Part shown: positions 50,131 to 58,936 of the stretch, in pieces
How the letters are laid out: every line of letters starts with the position of its first letter
How positions within the stretch are numbered: the first letter of the stretch is position 1
NCBI GenBank assembly: GCA_015067185.1
Contig: SVMZ01000001.1
Coordinates: 89,038-153,037 of the forward strand
From: Oscillospiraceae bacterium
Lineage (GTDB): Bacteria > Bacillota > Clostridia > Oscillospirales > Ruminococcaceae
Length of the DNA stretch: 64,000 bases
Direction of reading: 5' to 3'
Translations under genes and position numbers: made by a program
Notes under the pieces: generated by a model
The model's database searches: none
Told to the model about the DNA's origin: nothing
The model's input: only the letters and a program-made list of their open reading frames with translations

Positions 50131-51579
50131 TTATTCCGCCAGCAATTTCTCAATGGCAGCCTTTGCTCCCATTGTGCGGATATCGTCCAACCCGCTGATA
50201 ACCGCTGCTGTAAACCCATTGATCTCGGAGAGATTCATTCCCCAGAAATCCTCACGGGCAACCAGCTTTTCAATCAAATCGGCAGCAGAGGCAGAGGCAT
50301 TTTCGGCAAAGAATTCCATCACCGCAGCGTCATCCCGCACCTCATATTTGATACCCTCTCTCTCTCCTGCGGTATAGAAAGCAGCAAGTGCAGCAAGCGA
50401 GAAGGTAAGCACCTTCGGCAGTTTACCGTTGGTTTTGGTATAATCAATAACAGAAGGCAGTACCCTTGCACGCCATTTGGAAACCGAGTTGAGAGCGATA
50501 GAGAGTAACTGATGACGGATAAACGGATTCTCAAAGCGTTCCATAACCGACTTGGCAAAGGCGGTCACCTCATCCAACGGCAGCGGAACTTCGGGAACAA
50601 TCTCTTCAAATACCGCACTGTCTATGTACCGGCGCATCAACGGATCAGCCATACACTCTCCCACTGTATCCAAACCGGCCAGATAAGCCCCGAGAACCAT
50701 CGAGGTGTGAGCTCCGTTAAGCACACGCACCTTACGCTCTCTGTAAGGCTTGATATTATCGGTGAACACCACCGGCATACCTGCCTGATCCAGCGGCAGT
50801 TCTTTTTTAACAATGTCAATCTTATCCGATGCAATGACCCACAAACCAAAGGGTTCACCAATATCCATCAAAACATCGGTATATCCTGCTTTTTCACAAA
50901 GGGCTTCCAGCTCATCTCTCGGGTTTCCGGTAACGATTCTATCAACCAGCGTGCTGCAGAAAATATTGCACTCTTCCACCCAACGGACAAAATCCTCTTC
51001 CAACTTCCAGAGCTTTGCCAAAGCAAGAACACACTCACGCAGTTTTACACCGTTATTATCAATCAATTCAACCGGCAGGAGAATCAATCCCTTGTCTGCG
51101 GCACCGGAGAATTTTTTCCAGCGAAGATAGAGCAGCTTGGTCAGCTTGCCGGGATAGCTTGCCGGCGGTTCAAGCTCAAAACGATCATTCTCATCATACA
51201 CAATTCCTGCCTCAGTGGTGTTGGAAACCACAAAACGCAGGGTGTCCAGACAAGCGGTTTCACACATATGAGCATAGTCCTCGCGGGCATCCATAACTTC
51301 CGCGATACTCCTGATCACGCGGCTCTCATTGATGGTTTCTCCGTTTGCCACACCTCTGAGAATCAATGTATACATATTCTGCTGCTTTTTAAAAGCATCA
51401 AGAGTTCCATAGTCGATTGGCTTTACAACTGCCACACCAATATCCAGATCAATTTTTTCATTGGCAACATCAATCATATAATCCACAAAGGCACGCAGAA
51501 AATTTCCTTCACCGAACTGCATTACCTTCACAGTATGTTTTTCCGGTTTGAATACATCAATCATATCAGGTCTGCTCAT
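50131..51579 (-). CDS. uxaB: Tagaturonate reductase
   Basis: NADH-dependent reduction of D-tagaturonate to D-altronate. The 482 residues follow the mannitol dehydrogenase superfamily with the UxaB pattern: VMQFGEGNFLRAF (dinucleotide-binding turn) near residue 20, VVSNTTEAGI, and the catalytic KVRVLNGAHTSMV segment with conserved Lys, Asn and His near 280-290. GGAGGAAAT precedes the ATG. It is first in the operon with uxaA and a Gfo/Idh/MocA gene; uronate isomerase (uxaC) is not nearby. A consensus promoter overlapped by a cre palindrome at the transcription start implies catabolite repression. Confidence 0.93.
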   Translation of the reverse strand: MSRPDMIDVFKPEKHTVKVMQFGEGNFLRAFVDYMIDVANEKIDLDIGVAVVKPIDYGTLDAFKKQQNMYTLILRGVANGETINESRVIRSIAEVMDAREDYAHMCETACLDTLRFVVSNTTEAGIVYDENDRFELEPPASYPGKLTKLLYLRWKKFSGAADKGLILLPVELIDNNGVKLRECVLALAKLWKLEEDFVRWVEECNIFCSTLVDRIVTGNPRDELEALCEKAGYTDVLMDIGEPFGLWVIASDKIDIVKKELPLDQAGMPVVFTDNIKPYRERKVRVLNGAHTSMVLGAYLAGLDTVGECMADPLMRRYIDSAVFEEIVPEVPLPLDEVTAFAKSVMERFENPFIRHQLLSIALNSVSKWRARVLPSVIDYTKTNGKLPKVLTFSLAALAAFYTAGEREGIKYEVRDDAAVMEFFAENASASAADLIEKLVAREDFWGMNLSEINGFTAAVISGLDDIRTMGAKAAIEKLLAE

Positions 51580-51624
51580 TGTATTTCCTCCCGTTTTCTA
51601 TGTTCTTTTTTCTGTAATCGCCTC

Positions 51625-51638
51625 TGTAAGCGCTTACA
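51625..51638. promoter_or_regulatory. cre/LacI-type operator at the uxaB transcription start
   Basis: TGTAAGCGCTTACA is a perfect 14-bp palindrome and matches the CcpA cre consensus TGWAARCGYTWNCA at every position. It begins three bases after the -10 box, where binding would block transcription. A local LacI-family repressor could also use it, but none is encoded in this window. Confidence 0.85.
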
Positions 51639-51641
51639 TTT

Positions 51642-51670
51642 AGTATAAAACACTCTCCTGAAATTGTCAA
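51642..51670 (-). promoter_or_regulatory. Promoter of the uxaB operon
   Basis: On the minus strand TTGACA (51670-51665), 17 bases, TATACT (51647-51642). Confidence 0.85.
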
Positions 51671-51748
51671 GCCTTTTATTGCAATATCTTCTTCAATAAC
51701 CCTTTTTTCTTCTCCCCTCCCTGTCATCCTCTTGCTGCGGGATTTCTA

Positions 51749-51777
51749 TTGTACTCAAATGTAAATTATGTTATAAT
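51749..51777 (+). promoter_or_regulatory. Promoter of birA
   Basis: TTGTAC (51749-51754), 17 bases, TATAAT (51772-51777), 38 bases before the ATG. Confidence 0.7.
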
Positions 51778-51815
51778 CATAGCAGCACTTACGATGCCCC
51801 GAATGGAGGAACACC

Positions 51816-52595
51816 ATGCCCGATATCAATGAAGCTCTGTGTGAACAACGTATCCGCAACCATCTTCCTGATCCGCTGCAAGCGATCGATATTTTTGTTT
51901 TTGATACCATAGATTCCACCAATAATTATGCCAAAAAGCTGATTCTTGACGGCGCCGCCGGGTTTACTGCCGTTTTGGCGGAACACCAAAGTGCCGGGCG
52001 AGGTCGGCGCGGCAGAAGCTTTTTCTCCCCCGCCAACACTGGGCTATATCTCAGCTTAATTCTCCCTCCTCATTTGTGCCAAATCGAAGAGATCCAACGG
52101 ATCACCATGATGTCTGCAGTGGCCGTGAGGCGCGCCATTGCCGCCCTTACCGACAGCACTCCCTCCATTAAATGGGTCAACGATATCTTTATTAACGACA
52201 AAAAAGTCTGCGGTATTTTAGCGGAGGCTGTCAGCACTGGGAACACGGTCAATGGCGTTGTTGTTGGTATTGGAATCAATTGCTCTACCCAGGATTTTCC
52301 TGAAGAACTTAATCAGATCGCCGGTTCCCTCGATCAGACTGATATTTCACGCAATTTACTGACAGCACAAATTATCTCCAACATTGCTACACTTACCAAT
52401 CATCTGCATGATCCCGCCATTCTTGCTGATTATCGTCTTCATTCCTATACTCTTGGCAAAACCGTTTCTTTCAGGCGGAATGGTGCGGATATTACCGCCA
52501 TTGCCTGTGGCATCAATGATTGCGGCAATTTGATTGTCAAAGAACCGGACGGCACAGAAACAACGCTCTTCTGGGGCGAAGCTGTTATTCTTTGA
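51816..52595 (+). CDS. birA: Biotin--[acetyl-CoA-carboxylase] ligase
   Basis: Activates biotin as biotinyl-AMP and attaches it to carboxylase or decarboxylase subunits. The 259 residues hold only the catalytic and C-terminal SH3-like domains: DSTNNYAK, the biotinyl-AMP loop GRGRRGR, KWVNDIFINDKKVCGIL and VVVGIGINC are all present. The DNA-binding wing of bifunctional BirA is absent, so it is probably not a repressor. AATGGAGG precedes the ATG. It has its own promoter and ends at a shared terminator. Confidence 0.95.
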   Translation: MPDINEALCEQRIRNHLPDPLQAIDIFVFDTIDSTNNYAKKLILDGAAGFTAVLAEHQSAGRGRRGRSFFSPANTGLYLSLILPPHLCQIEEIQRITMMSAVAVRRAIAALTDSTPSIKWVNDIFINDKKVCGILAEAVSTGNTVNGVVVGIGINCSTQDFPEELNQIAGSLDQTDISRNLLTAQIISNIATLTNHLHDPAILADYRLHSYTLGKTVSFRRNGADITAIACGINDCGNLIVKEPDGTETTLFWGEAVIL

Positions 52596-52617
52596 CTCCT
52601 GCTGTTCACCAAAAAGT

Positions 52618-52661
52618 AAACCCATTCTGCAATAGCTCTCACTATTGCGGAATGGGTTTTA
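52618..52661. terminator. Terminator between birA and convergent GNAT gene
   Basis: A near-perfect 18-bp stem (52618-52635 with 52642-52659) around a short loop; a T run follows on the plus strand and TTTACTTTTTGG on the minus strand. Confidence 0.88.
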
Positions 52662-52667
52662 TCGTTC

Positions 52668-53243
52668 TTATTCTTCACGCACAGGAGGGGCAGCTTTCCA
52701 ATCCAGCTTTTCATAGATGATCTTCCATCTGTCATACTGATTGTCGCCAACAATCTGAGGCTCCCAGCCAAGACGCAGATAGGACTTGATGGCAGGCAGA
52801 CGGAAATCATCGGTATTGAGTCTTCCGCGCACCTTACCGTCTCTCTTCAATCTCTGCATGGCAGCTCTGGTAACAGCAATACCCAACCCCTTACCGGCAT
52901 GCTCGGGAAGTGCTGCAACCATATGCAGATGTCCGCAATCCTCGCCATATTCAGGAATAAACCAACCAGCGGCAGTGGCAACAGGCTCTCCCTGATAACA
53001 GACAAAGAAAATTCTGCTGGGCTCATATGCCGGATCAGGATACATTAGTTTTTCCATGGTACATTCGGGATCCTTGAATGTAGCAGCAATAATGCTGTCC
53101 CATGCACGCTCATCGGCTTTATCTTCACTTTCACAGAAAGTTCTGAGTGTATATCCCTCGGGCAATTTAACAGGTTCGGTTTCATCAAACTTGGTAAGAT
53201 CCACCTTCATAGCGATCGGAGGCATAATTCTTTCTTGAGACAT
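52668..53243 (-). CDS. GNAT-family N-acetyltransferase
   Basis: Acetyl-CoA-dependent acetyltransferase of 191 residues. The GNAT core is clear: LHMVAALPEHAGKGLGIAVTRA holds the beta4 strand and the acetyl-CoA loop (here H-A-G-K-G-L-G for Q/RxxGxG/A), and AIKSYLRLGWEP is the C-terminal helix. GAGG before the ATG at 53243 supports that start over 53267. About 70 percent of its core matches the neighbouring gene at 53338-53910, so they arose by tandem duplication. Both follow nagA, suggesting an amino-sugar or small amine substrate, which is inference only. Confidence 0.87.
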   Translation of the reverse strand: MSQERIMPPIAMKVDLTKFDETEPVKLPEGYTLRTFCESEDKADERAWDSIIAATFKDPECTMEKLMYPDPAYEPSRIFFVCYQGEPVATAAGWFIPEYGEDCGHLHMVAALPEHAGKGLGIAVTRAAMQRLKRDGKVRGRLNTDDFRLPAIKSYLRLGWEPQIVGDNQYDRWKIIYEKLDWKAAPPVREE

Positions 53244-53337
53244 GAGAATATCCTCTTGCTTTCTCATTAATGTGTTTTGGTATCTATCCTCTTTTTATCA
53301 TTATATTCGACACGGCACTGCTTGTCAACAGCCATTC

Positions 53338-53910
53338 TCACTCTTTCACGGGAGGAGCCGCCTTCCACTGCAGATTCTCATATACTTTTTTCCATCTGTC
53401 ATACTGATTGTCATCCACAATTTTGGGTTCCCAACCGAGACGAAGATAGGATTTGATCGCGGGCAGACGGAAATCATCGGTGCTGAGGAGCGCAAAAGAA
53501 CGACCTTCCTTTTTCATGCTGTACATCGCAGCCTTTGTGACAGCAATACCAAGTCCCTTTCCTGCATGTTCGGGAAGTGCACCTACCATATGCAGATAGC
53601 CGTATTCTTCCCCATATTTCTCCTGAAACCACCCTGCTGCTGTAGCAACCGGCTCATCATCACAGCATACAAACCATATTCTATCCGGTCGGTATGCCGG
53701 ATCGGGGCGCATCAATTTTTCAAATGTACATTCCGGATTTTGAAATGTAACACCAATAATATGATCCCATGCATGTTCATCGGCTTTATCTTCACCTTCG
53801 CGGAAGGTTCGGATTGTATAGCCTTCCGGCAGTTTGATTTCTTCGTTTTCGTCAATCTTATTCAGATCCACTCTCATAAAGAGCTGTGGGGAGAGATTTT
53901 GTTCTGTCAT
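53338..53910 (-). CDS. GNAT-family N-acetyltransferase (tandem paralogue)
   Basis: Acetyltransferase of 190 residues with the same domain order as its downstream copy: LPEGYTIRTFREGEDKADE near the N-terminus, MVGALPEHAGKGLGIAV at the acetyl-CoA loop and the ending AIKSYLRLGWEPKIVDD. Differences are concentrated around residues 95-130, the likely acceptor pocket, so the two may have split substrates. AAGGAGG precedes the ATG. It begins 25 bases after the nagA stop and 94 bases before the second copy, giving a nagA-GNAT-GNAT operon. Confidence 0.87.
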   Translation of the reverse strand: MTEQNLSPQLFMRVDLNKIDENEEIKLPEGYTIRTFREGEDKADEHAWDHIIGVTFQNPECTFEKLMRPDPAYRPDRIWFVCCDDEPVATAAGWFQEKYGEEYGYLHMVGALPEHAGKGLGIAVTKAAMYSMKKEGRSFALLSTDDFRLPAIKSYLRLGWEPKIVDDNQYDRWKKVYENLQWKAAPPVKE

Positions 53911-53935
53911 TCTTTTTCTCCTCCTTCTATCGCAT

Positions 53936-55063
53936 TTATTGAATCTCTTTGCCTGCTATATACACTTTTTTAACATTGAGTTTTTCATCCAGCAGAACAA
54001 TATCCGCCTGATACCCTTTGGCAATGCTGCCGATCTGATCGGCCATGCCCAAAGTCTTTGCGGGATTATAGGTTGCCGCTTTCACCACCTGCTCCATGGG
54101 AACACCAAAGGAAACTGCACTGCGCAGATCACTCATCAGGGATGCGGACGATCCTGCTATTGTCCCGTCGGCCAACGTCGCTTTACCGTCTTTGACGGTA
54201 ACATCCAGATCACCCAAAACATACTGTCCGTCCGAAAGTCCGCAGGCACGAATAGAATCACTGATCATAATCACTCTGTCAGCCATAATCTTGAAAACGG
54301 TACGGATTACCGCAGGATGAACATGGATTCCGTCACAGATCAGTTCTGCATTCAGCTCACTGTCAAACACCGCACCGGGCGCACCGGGGGCTCTGTGCAG
54401 GAAGGATGTCATCGCATTAAAGAAATGAGTTACCTGAGCTGCTCCGGCTTCATATGCTTCCAATACCGTTTCATAATCGGCACTGGTGTGGGCAACAGAG
54501 ACGACCATTTCGTCTTTAAGCTCTTTAATAAAATCCATGCCGCCTTCAATCTCCGGTGCAACATTGACTATTCTGAGCAAATCTCCGGATGCATCCCGAA
54601 AACGTCTAACCAGTTCTGCATCCGGTTTGAGCAGATACTCTTCCAGATGTGCCCCCTTTTTGGCATGACTGAAGAAAGAGCTCTCCAGATTGATCCCTCT
54701 TACCCGGGCCCCCCTGCCGTTTATCTTCTGTTCATCACTGAAACACTTAATTGCTTTCATAGCCTCTTCCATACGCGGAATTGGAATGGTAGTAACCGTT
54801 CCCGCAACCGTAGTTACGCCATTTGCAGCATAAAAATCTGCCATCTGTGCCATTTCATCGGGATTGCCGTCACTCCAGTCAAAGCCAACACAGCCATGTG
54901 TATGCTGATCAATTAATCCGGGAATCACATACATTCCCTCTGCCTCAACAACCTCTTCCCCCTCAGCACTACCGACAGAGCAGATCATATCATCTTTGAT
55001 TTCCACGTCCAGCTTTTCAAATTTAAAGTTTTGGGTAAACACATTTCCGTTTTTAATTATCAT
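53936..55063 (-). CDS. nagA: N-acetylglucosamine-6-phosphate deacetylase
   Basis: Converts GlcNAc-6-phosphate to glucosamine-6-phosphate. The 375 residues show the amidohydrolase fold: metal-type IDQHTHG (His54, His56), VAHTSADYE and THFFNAMTSF histidines, and the catalytic Asp in MISDSIRACG (counterpart of MVTDA in the enzyme from E. coli). The ATG at 55063 is preferred to 55105 because AAGGACGG precedes it. A terminator stands between the PfkB gene and nagA, so nagA probably has its own promoter. The glucosamine-6-phosphate deaminase gene is not in the window. It complements the GH20 hexosaminidase encoded at 12.3 kb. Confidence 0.92.
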   Translation of the reverse strand: MIIKNGNVFTQNFKFEKLDVEIKDDMICSVGSAEGEEVVEAEGMYVIPGLIDQHTHGCVGFDWSDGNPDEMAQMADFYAANGVTTVAGTVTTIPIPRMEEAMKAIKCFSDEQKINGRGARVRGINLESSFFSHAKKGAHLEEYLLKPDAELVRRFRDASGDLLRIVNVAPEIEGGMDFIKELKDEMVVSVAHTSADYETVLEAYEAGAAQVTHFFNAMTSFLHRAPGAPGAVFDSELNAELICDGIHVHPAVIRTVFKIMADRVIMISDSIRACGLSDGQYVLGDLDVTVKDGKATLADGTIAGSSASLMSDLRSAVSFGVPMEQVVKAATYNPAKTLGMADQIGSIAKGYQADIVLLDEKLNVKKVYIAGKEIQ

Positions 55064-55099
55064 TGATTCACACCGTCCTTTACAAAGAAACCTATTCAT

Positions 55100-55139
55100 C
55101 TGCAAAATCTCCCGCCCGCAAAGCTACGGACGGGAGATT
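55100..55139 (-). terminator. Terminator of the mtlD-pfkB operon
   Basis: AATCTCCCGCCCG (55106-55118) pairs with CGGACGGGAGATT (55127-55139); TTTTGC follows on the minus strand, 20 bases beyond the PfkB stop. Confidence 0.8.
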
Positions 55140-55159
55140 CTCTGTTATCTCGTTATTGA

Positions 55160-56188
55160 TTATTTGGTAAAGAGGGCAAGATCCTGCAGGCCGTACTTGT
55201 CTTCCATCTTCATTGCTTCCTCATAGGGACGCAGACCATCGATGGAGTTCTTTTCGGTAAGGTTACAGATAGCAGCGCAGCCTGCTACGCGCAGGGCGTA
55301 CGGAATATCGAAGCCCTTATAGATGGCATAGAGCATACCGGCGCAGAAAGCATCTCCGGCACCAACGGTACCCTTAATATCGCAGCGGGGAATATCAACG
55401 GAACCAACAGCGTAGAACTCGCCGTTCTTATCCATGCACCAGCCGCCTTCGGGAGCGTGGATAACAACCAGCTCACCAACGCCCTTCTCAAAGAAGATGC
55501 GGCAGATCTGCTTCAGGTTCTCGGTGATGATCTTCTTATCGGTATCACGTACGGGGATACCTGCAATCAGGGAAGCCTCAACCTCATTGATGATTGCGTA
55601 ATCGCAATATTTAAGGCTGGGGGTTACGATACGGTTGAAACGGTCAGAGTTCTCACTGACAACGTCCATGGAGGTCTTGATGCCGCGCTGTTTTGCATAA
55701 GCCAGTGCACGGGCCATCACTGTGCCGTACTCATCATCCGGCTCATCGAACTTGTCGAGGAGGAGGGCGTAACCGATGTGGAACATGTCAACATCGAGGT
55801 TATCGAAATCAATATCGGTGATATCAAACAGAGCGTTTGCGCCTCTGTTATGGAAGAAGGTTCTTGTGCCTGCATCCATGGCGGACATAACGTCGGTGAA
55901 GGATGTGGCAGCCCTATCGGTACGCTTGGTCATGCTCATGTCGATACCAAGACCGCCGAGCAGATTGAAGAGCCAATCAGCCTGAGCGTCATCACCGGTG
56001 AGACCGATGCACTTAAGAGGAACGGTCTTATCGAGGAGAGCGATATCAGCGATGGTGTTGGCGGCGCATCCACCGCAACCCGGCTGGATGTCACGGATGT
56101 TTGTCAGCATTCCGACTTCGGGGAATGTGTCGATCATTTTTACGGTATCAACAATCATGTTGCCCGCAATGGCGATGCCCTTGTTCAT
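55160..56188 (-). CDS. PfkB-family carbohydrate kinase
   Basis: Ribokinase-fold sugar or sugar-phosphate kinase of 342 residues. Visible marks are AIAGNMIVDTV near the N-terminus, the GGCAANTIADIALL loop and the anion-hole signature GTVGAGDAFCAGM with the catalytic Asp. The sugar cannot be deduced. GGAGGTACC lies before the ATG. It follows mtlD by 37 bases on the same strand and the pair ends at a terminator, so a polyol or ketose that enters glycolysis as fructose phosphate is the inferred route. Confidence 0.9.
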   Translation of the reverse strand: MNKGIAIAGNMIVDTVKMIDTFPEVGMLTNIRDIQPGCGGCAANTIADIALLDKTVPLKCIGLTGDDAQADWLFNLLGGLGIDMSMTKRTDRAATSFTDVMSAMDAGTRTFFHNRGANALFDITDIDFDNLDVDMFHIGYALLLDKFDEPDDEYGTVMARALAYAKQRGIKTSMDVVSENSDRFNRIVTPSLKYCDYAIINEVEASLIAGIPVRDTDKKIITENLKQICRIFFEKGVGELVVIHAPEGGWCMDKNGEFYAVGSVDIPRCDIKGTVGAGDAFCAGMLYAIYKGFDIPYALRVAGCAAICNLTEKNSIDGLRPYEEAMKMEDKYGLQDLALFTK

Positions 56189-56225
56189 GGTAGGTACCTC
56201 CGTTTTTTGTTTATTTCAGTATTTT

Positions 56226-57371
56226 TTATTCGTTATAATAAGCGACAATCTTTGCAACATCTTCTGCACCGAGACCGGTGTATTCAGTGAGGAATGCCTC
56301 TGCTCCCTTTTCAGCCAGCTGTTTCTGGAGCTCGGGAGCGGTATTATCGGTTGCTACATCAAACTTGAGAGCGGCAGCAACGGCACGAAGAATACCATCA
56401 CAGTTCTCGTTTTCGCTGTGACAGCGGTTGATAGCACCGATCAGACGGTCTTTCGGCATCAGCTTGCGCATGGGATCCTGTCCTACGCGGGTAACGGTAT
56501 CGCCGAGCCCCTTGTTGGTGAAGCGGTGGAGCAGCTCTTTGACATGATCTTCCAGTGTCTTGGCATCAACACCGTAATGCTTGCTGATGGCACGGGCAGA
56601 GTTGAGCATAGCAGAGCTTGTCTTCTCATAAATCTCAGGATCAGCAATAGCTTCACAGATATAATTGTAACCTTTGAGATAGCCAAAGTAAGCACATACA
56701 GCGTGACCCATGTTGTGGATGTACAGCTTGCGCTCTTCAAAGAAAGCAAAGGGAGAGAAGGGGATCATATATTTTACATAGGGGATCTCACCCTTGAAGC
56801 AATCCTTGTTGGCAGGAAGCTCGCAGTAGGGCTCAACAGCAATGCGGGTAATATCGCCGGCCTGCATTTCAGGAGACATGGAGGGAACCATACGGCCGAT
56901 AACAACCTCAACAAGACCGGTTGCCTCAAGCAGATGCTTCTCATCCTCTGCAAAGCAGGGATCCAGCAGCCCATGGAGATACTCAGCAGCATCCATCAGA
57001 TTCTCACAGATAAGGATGTTAACGGGAGCACGGCCGGCAGCGGCGCGGCGTCTGATCCCTTCAGCAATATTAGGAGCGATGAAGCGGAGCACCTTGGCAC
57101 CGACAGAAGTAGCCATTACTTCACAGTTGGCAATTTCGTCAGCTACATTGTCCAGTACACGGCCATCAACAGCACGAACATTGTCAATAACAACTTCGCG
57201 GGTTCCGTTTTCATCCACAATAAGCTGTGTATAGGCTTTGCGTTCGTTAAGAGCTTCAACAACAGGCATATTGACGTCGATAAAAGCCACCTCATAGCCA
57301 GAATCATGCAGGACCTGACCGATAAAACCACGGCCAATGTTTCCTGCGCCGTACATCACGGCTGTTTTCAT
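56226..57371 (-). CDS. mtlD: Mannitol-1-phosphate 5-dehydrogenase
   Basis: Oxidises mannitol 1-phosphate to fructose 6-phosphate with NAD+. The 381 residues begin with YGAGNIGRGFIGQVL (NAD-binding turn), and the catalytic Lys region KLYIHNMGHAVCAYFGYLKG of the polyol-specific long-chain dehydrogenases is present near 215-235. The length equals the usual enzyme. AAAAGGAAT precedes the ATG. No mannitol PTS gene is adjacent, so the substrate might be another hexitol phosphate. A promoter with TTGAAA/TACAAT overlaps the end of cinA. Confidence 0.92.
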   Translation of the reverse strand: MKTAVMYGAGNIGRGFIGQVLHDSGYEVAFIDVNMPVVEALNERKAYTQLIVDENGTREVVIDNVRAVDGRVLDNVADEIANCEVMATSVGAKVLRFIAPNIAEGIRRRAAAGRAPVNILICENLMDAAEYLHGLLDPCFAEDEKHLLEATGLVEVVIGRMVPSMSPEMQAGDITRIAVEPYCELPANKDCFKGEIPYVKYMIPFSPFAFFEERKLYIHNMGHAVCAYFGYLKGYNYICEAIADPEIYEKTSSAMLNSARAISKHYGVDAKTLEDHVKELLHRFTNKGLGDTVTRVGQDPMRKLMPKDRLIGAINRCHSENENCDGILRAVAAALKFDVATDNTAPELQKQLAEKGAEAFLTEYTGLGAEDVAKIVAYYNE

Positions 57372-57425
57372 TACAAATCATTCCTTTTTTATTAAAATAA
57401 CATTTGACAAAATGATCTATTCTAT

Positions 57426-57454
57426 ATTGTAGCGCATTTGCAATTATTTTTCAA
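57426..57454 (-). promoter_or_regulatory. Promoter of the mtlD-pfkB operon
   Basis: On the minus strand TTGAAA (57454-57449), 17 bases, TACAAT (57431-57426). The -35 box lies within the last codons of cinA. Confidence 0.65.
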
Positions 57455-58721
57455 GCTTTTTGACAGCATTTGTTGCAAGAGATATTGCATTGGATGCTGC
57501 AGACCACCGGATCCGTTCTCTGTCTGCAGAATAACCCCTGGCAAGCCGAAGTTCAAACGTCTCGCAGCCGTGTGGGGTGCTCACACCAACATAAACAAGT
57601 CCCACCGGTTTTTCTGTGGTTCCTCCACCCGGTCCGGCAATTCCTGTGGTAGAAACAGCGAGATCCGCACCGGAGACACGCCTTGCACCCTCTGCCATCT
57701 CTCTCGCCGTCTGATGAGATACAGCGCCGTACATTCTTAATGTCTCTTCACTGACACCGAGAAGCTTTGTTTTGATCTCATTAGCATAACATACGGCACC
57801 CATACCAAACACCTCGGAGGAGCCCGGAATATCGGTGATCCGTTTGGCTATCAGCCCTCCCGTACAACTTTCCGCCGTGGCAATCGTGAGTCCTTTTTCT
57901 CTGAGCAGCTGTACCAGTGCATTCTGGAGACTTCCCACATCCACACCATAAATATACTGCCCCAGTCTGGCTTTGATTGTATCTATCGTCGGCTTTATTA
58001 TCTCTTCTGCTTTCTCGCAGTTTTCCGCAGAGGCGGTAACTCTGACAAGCACCTCCCCTTCCTTGGCGTAAGGTGCAATTGTCGGGTTGGTCATTGTCTC
58101 CATCATATCAATCAGTTCTGCTTCCACTGCCGATTCGCCAATGCCGAAAAGATGGATCTCATGGGAGATAAATACCTGCTCAGAGAGTGCAGCCAGATAA
58201 GGTACTACGCTTTCCCTGAACATGGGGGCCATTTCCTTGGGCGGTCCCGGCAGCAGAATGGCAATCTTTTCTCCCCATTCCGGATGATCAATCAGTTTTC
58301 CCCGAACAGCAAGACCGGGTGCTGTACCGTTGTGATTCTCAAAAATAGAAGCTCCCTCCGGCATCATCGCCTGCTTCTTATTATTTTCAGTCATATCACG
58401 GCCAATTTTTTTGAAAAAGATTTCAATTCTCTCCAAAGACGGTGTATGCATATACATGCTTCTTCCAAAGAACTCTGCCGCCGTTTCCTTTGTCAGATCG
58501 TCATAGGTAGGCCCGAGTCCTCCTGTCATAATAACAATATCCGCCCGGGAAAATGCTATGCTCAGACTATCTTTGAGACGTTTCGGATTGTCTCCCACCA
58601 CCGATTGATGGTAGCTCTCCATGCCGAGAGCAGCAATTTCCTTTGCTATAAACTGCGCATTGGTGTTGACAATATCACCCAGCAAAATCTCTGTGCCTAC
58701 GCACAATATTTCAATCTTCAA
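57444..58721 (-). CDS. cinA: CinA: competence/damage-inducible protein, nicotinamide-nucleotide amidase
   Basis: Two-domain protein of 425 residues. The N-terminal molybdopterin-binding-like domain (1-170; CVGTEILLGDIVNTN, MTGGLGPTYDDLT) acts on nucleotides such as ADP-ribose, and the C-terminal domain (about 265-420; TIATAESCTGGLIA, TTGIAGPGGG) is the NMN deamidase fold with its conserved Ser/Lys region. It participates in NAD salvage and has been linked to transformation. No ATG fits: the start is a TTG at 58721 directly before KIEILCVGTE, with GAAAGAAG upstream; the resulting length equals the family. Confidence 0.93.
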   Translation of the reverse strand: MKIEILCVGTEILLGDIVNTNAQFIAKEIAALGMESYHQSVVGDNPKRLKDSLSIAFSRADIVIMTGGLGPTYDDLTKETAAEFFGRSMYMHTPSLERIEIFFKKIGRDMTENNKKQAMMPEGASIFENHNGTAPGLAVRGKLIDHPEWGEKIAILLPGPPKEMAPMFRESVVPYLAALSEQVFISHEIHLFGIGESAVEAELIDMMETMTNPTIAPYAKEGEVLVRVTASAENCEKAEEIIKPTIDTIKARLGQYIYGVDVGSLQNALVQLLREKGLTIATAESCTGGLIAKRITDIPGSSEVFGMGAVCYANEIKTKLLGVSEETLRMYGAVSHQTAREMAEGARRVSGADLAVSTTGIAGPGGGTTEKPVGLVYVGVSTPHGCETFELRLARGYSADRERIRWSAASNAISLATNAVKKLEK

Positions 58722-58860
58722 AAAAACACTTCTTTCGGAATAGTTTAATAAACACAATATCTATATCTATCATATCGCCTCTTCCCATTTTAGTCAAGAG
58801 AATCGGAATCAGTTTTGATGAAAAATCTTTTTTTCTTCATGCCTCCATAGATTTACACTA

Positions 58861-58889
58861 TTGTATTTCTTTTATATCAGTGATATAAT
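58861..58889 (+). promoter_or_regulatory. Promoter of the AEC transporter gene
   Basis: TTGTAT (58861-58866), 17 bases, TATAAT (58884-58889), 47 bases before the ATG. Confidence 0.7.
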
Positions 58890-58936
58890 AAATAGCGTTT
58901 AATAAAATAAAACACCCCTGATTGGAGTTATACAAC

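Noticed and set aside
55998..57395. 465-codon plus-strand frame opposite mtlD
   Set aside because: Codon-aligned shadow of mtlD, which has the complete dehydrogenase signature.
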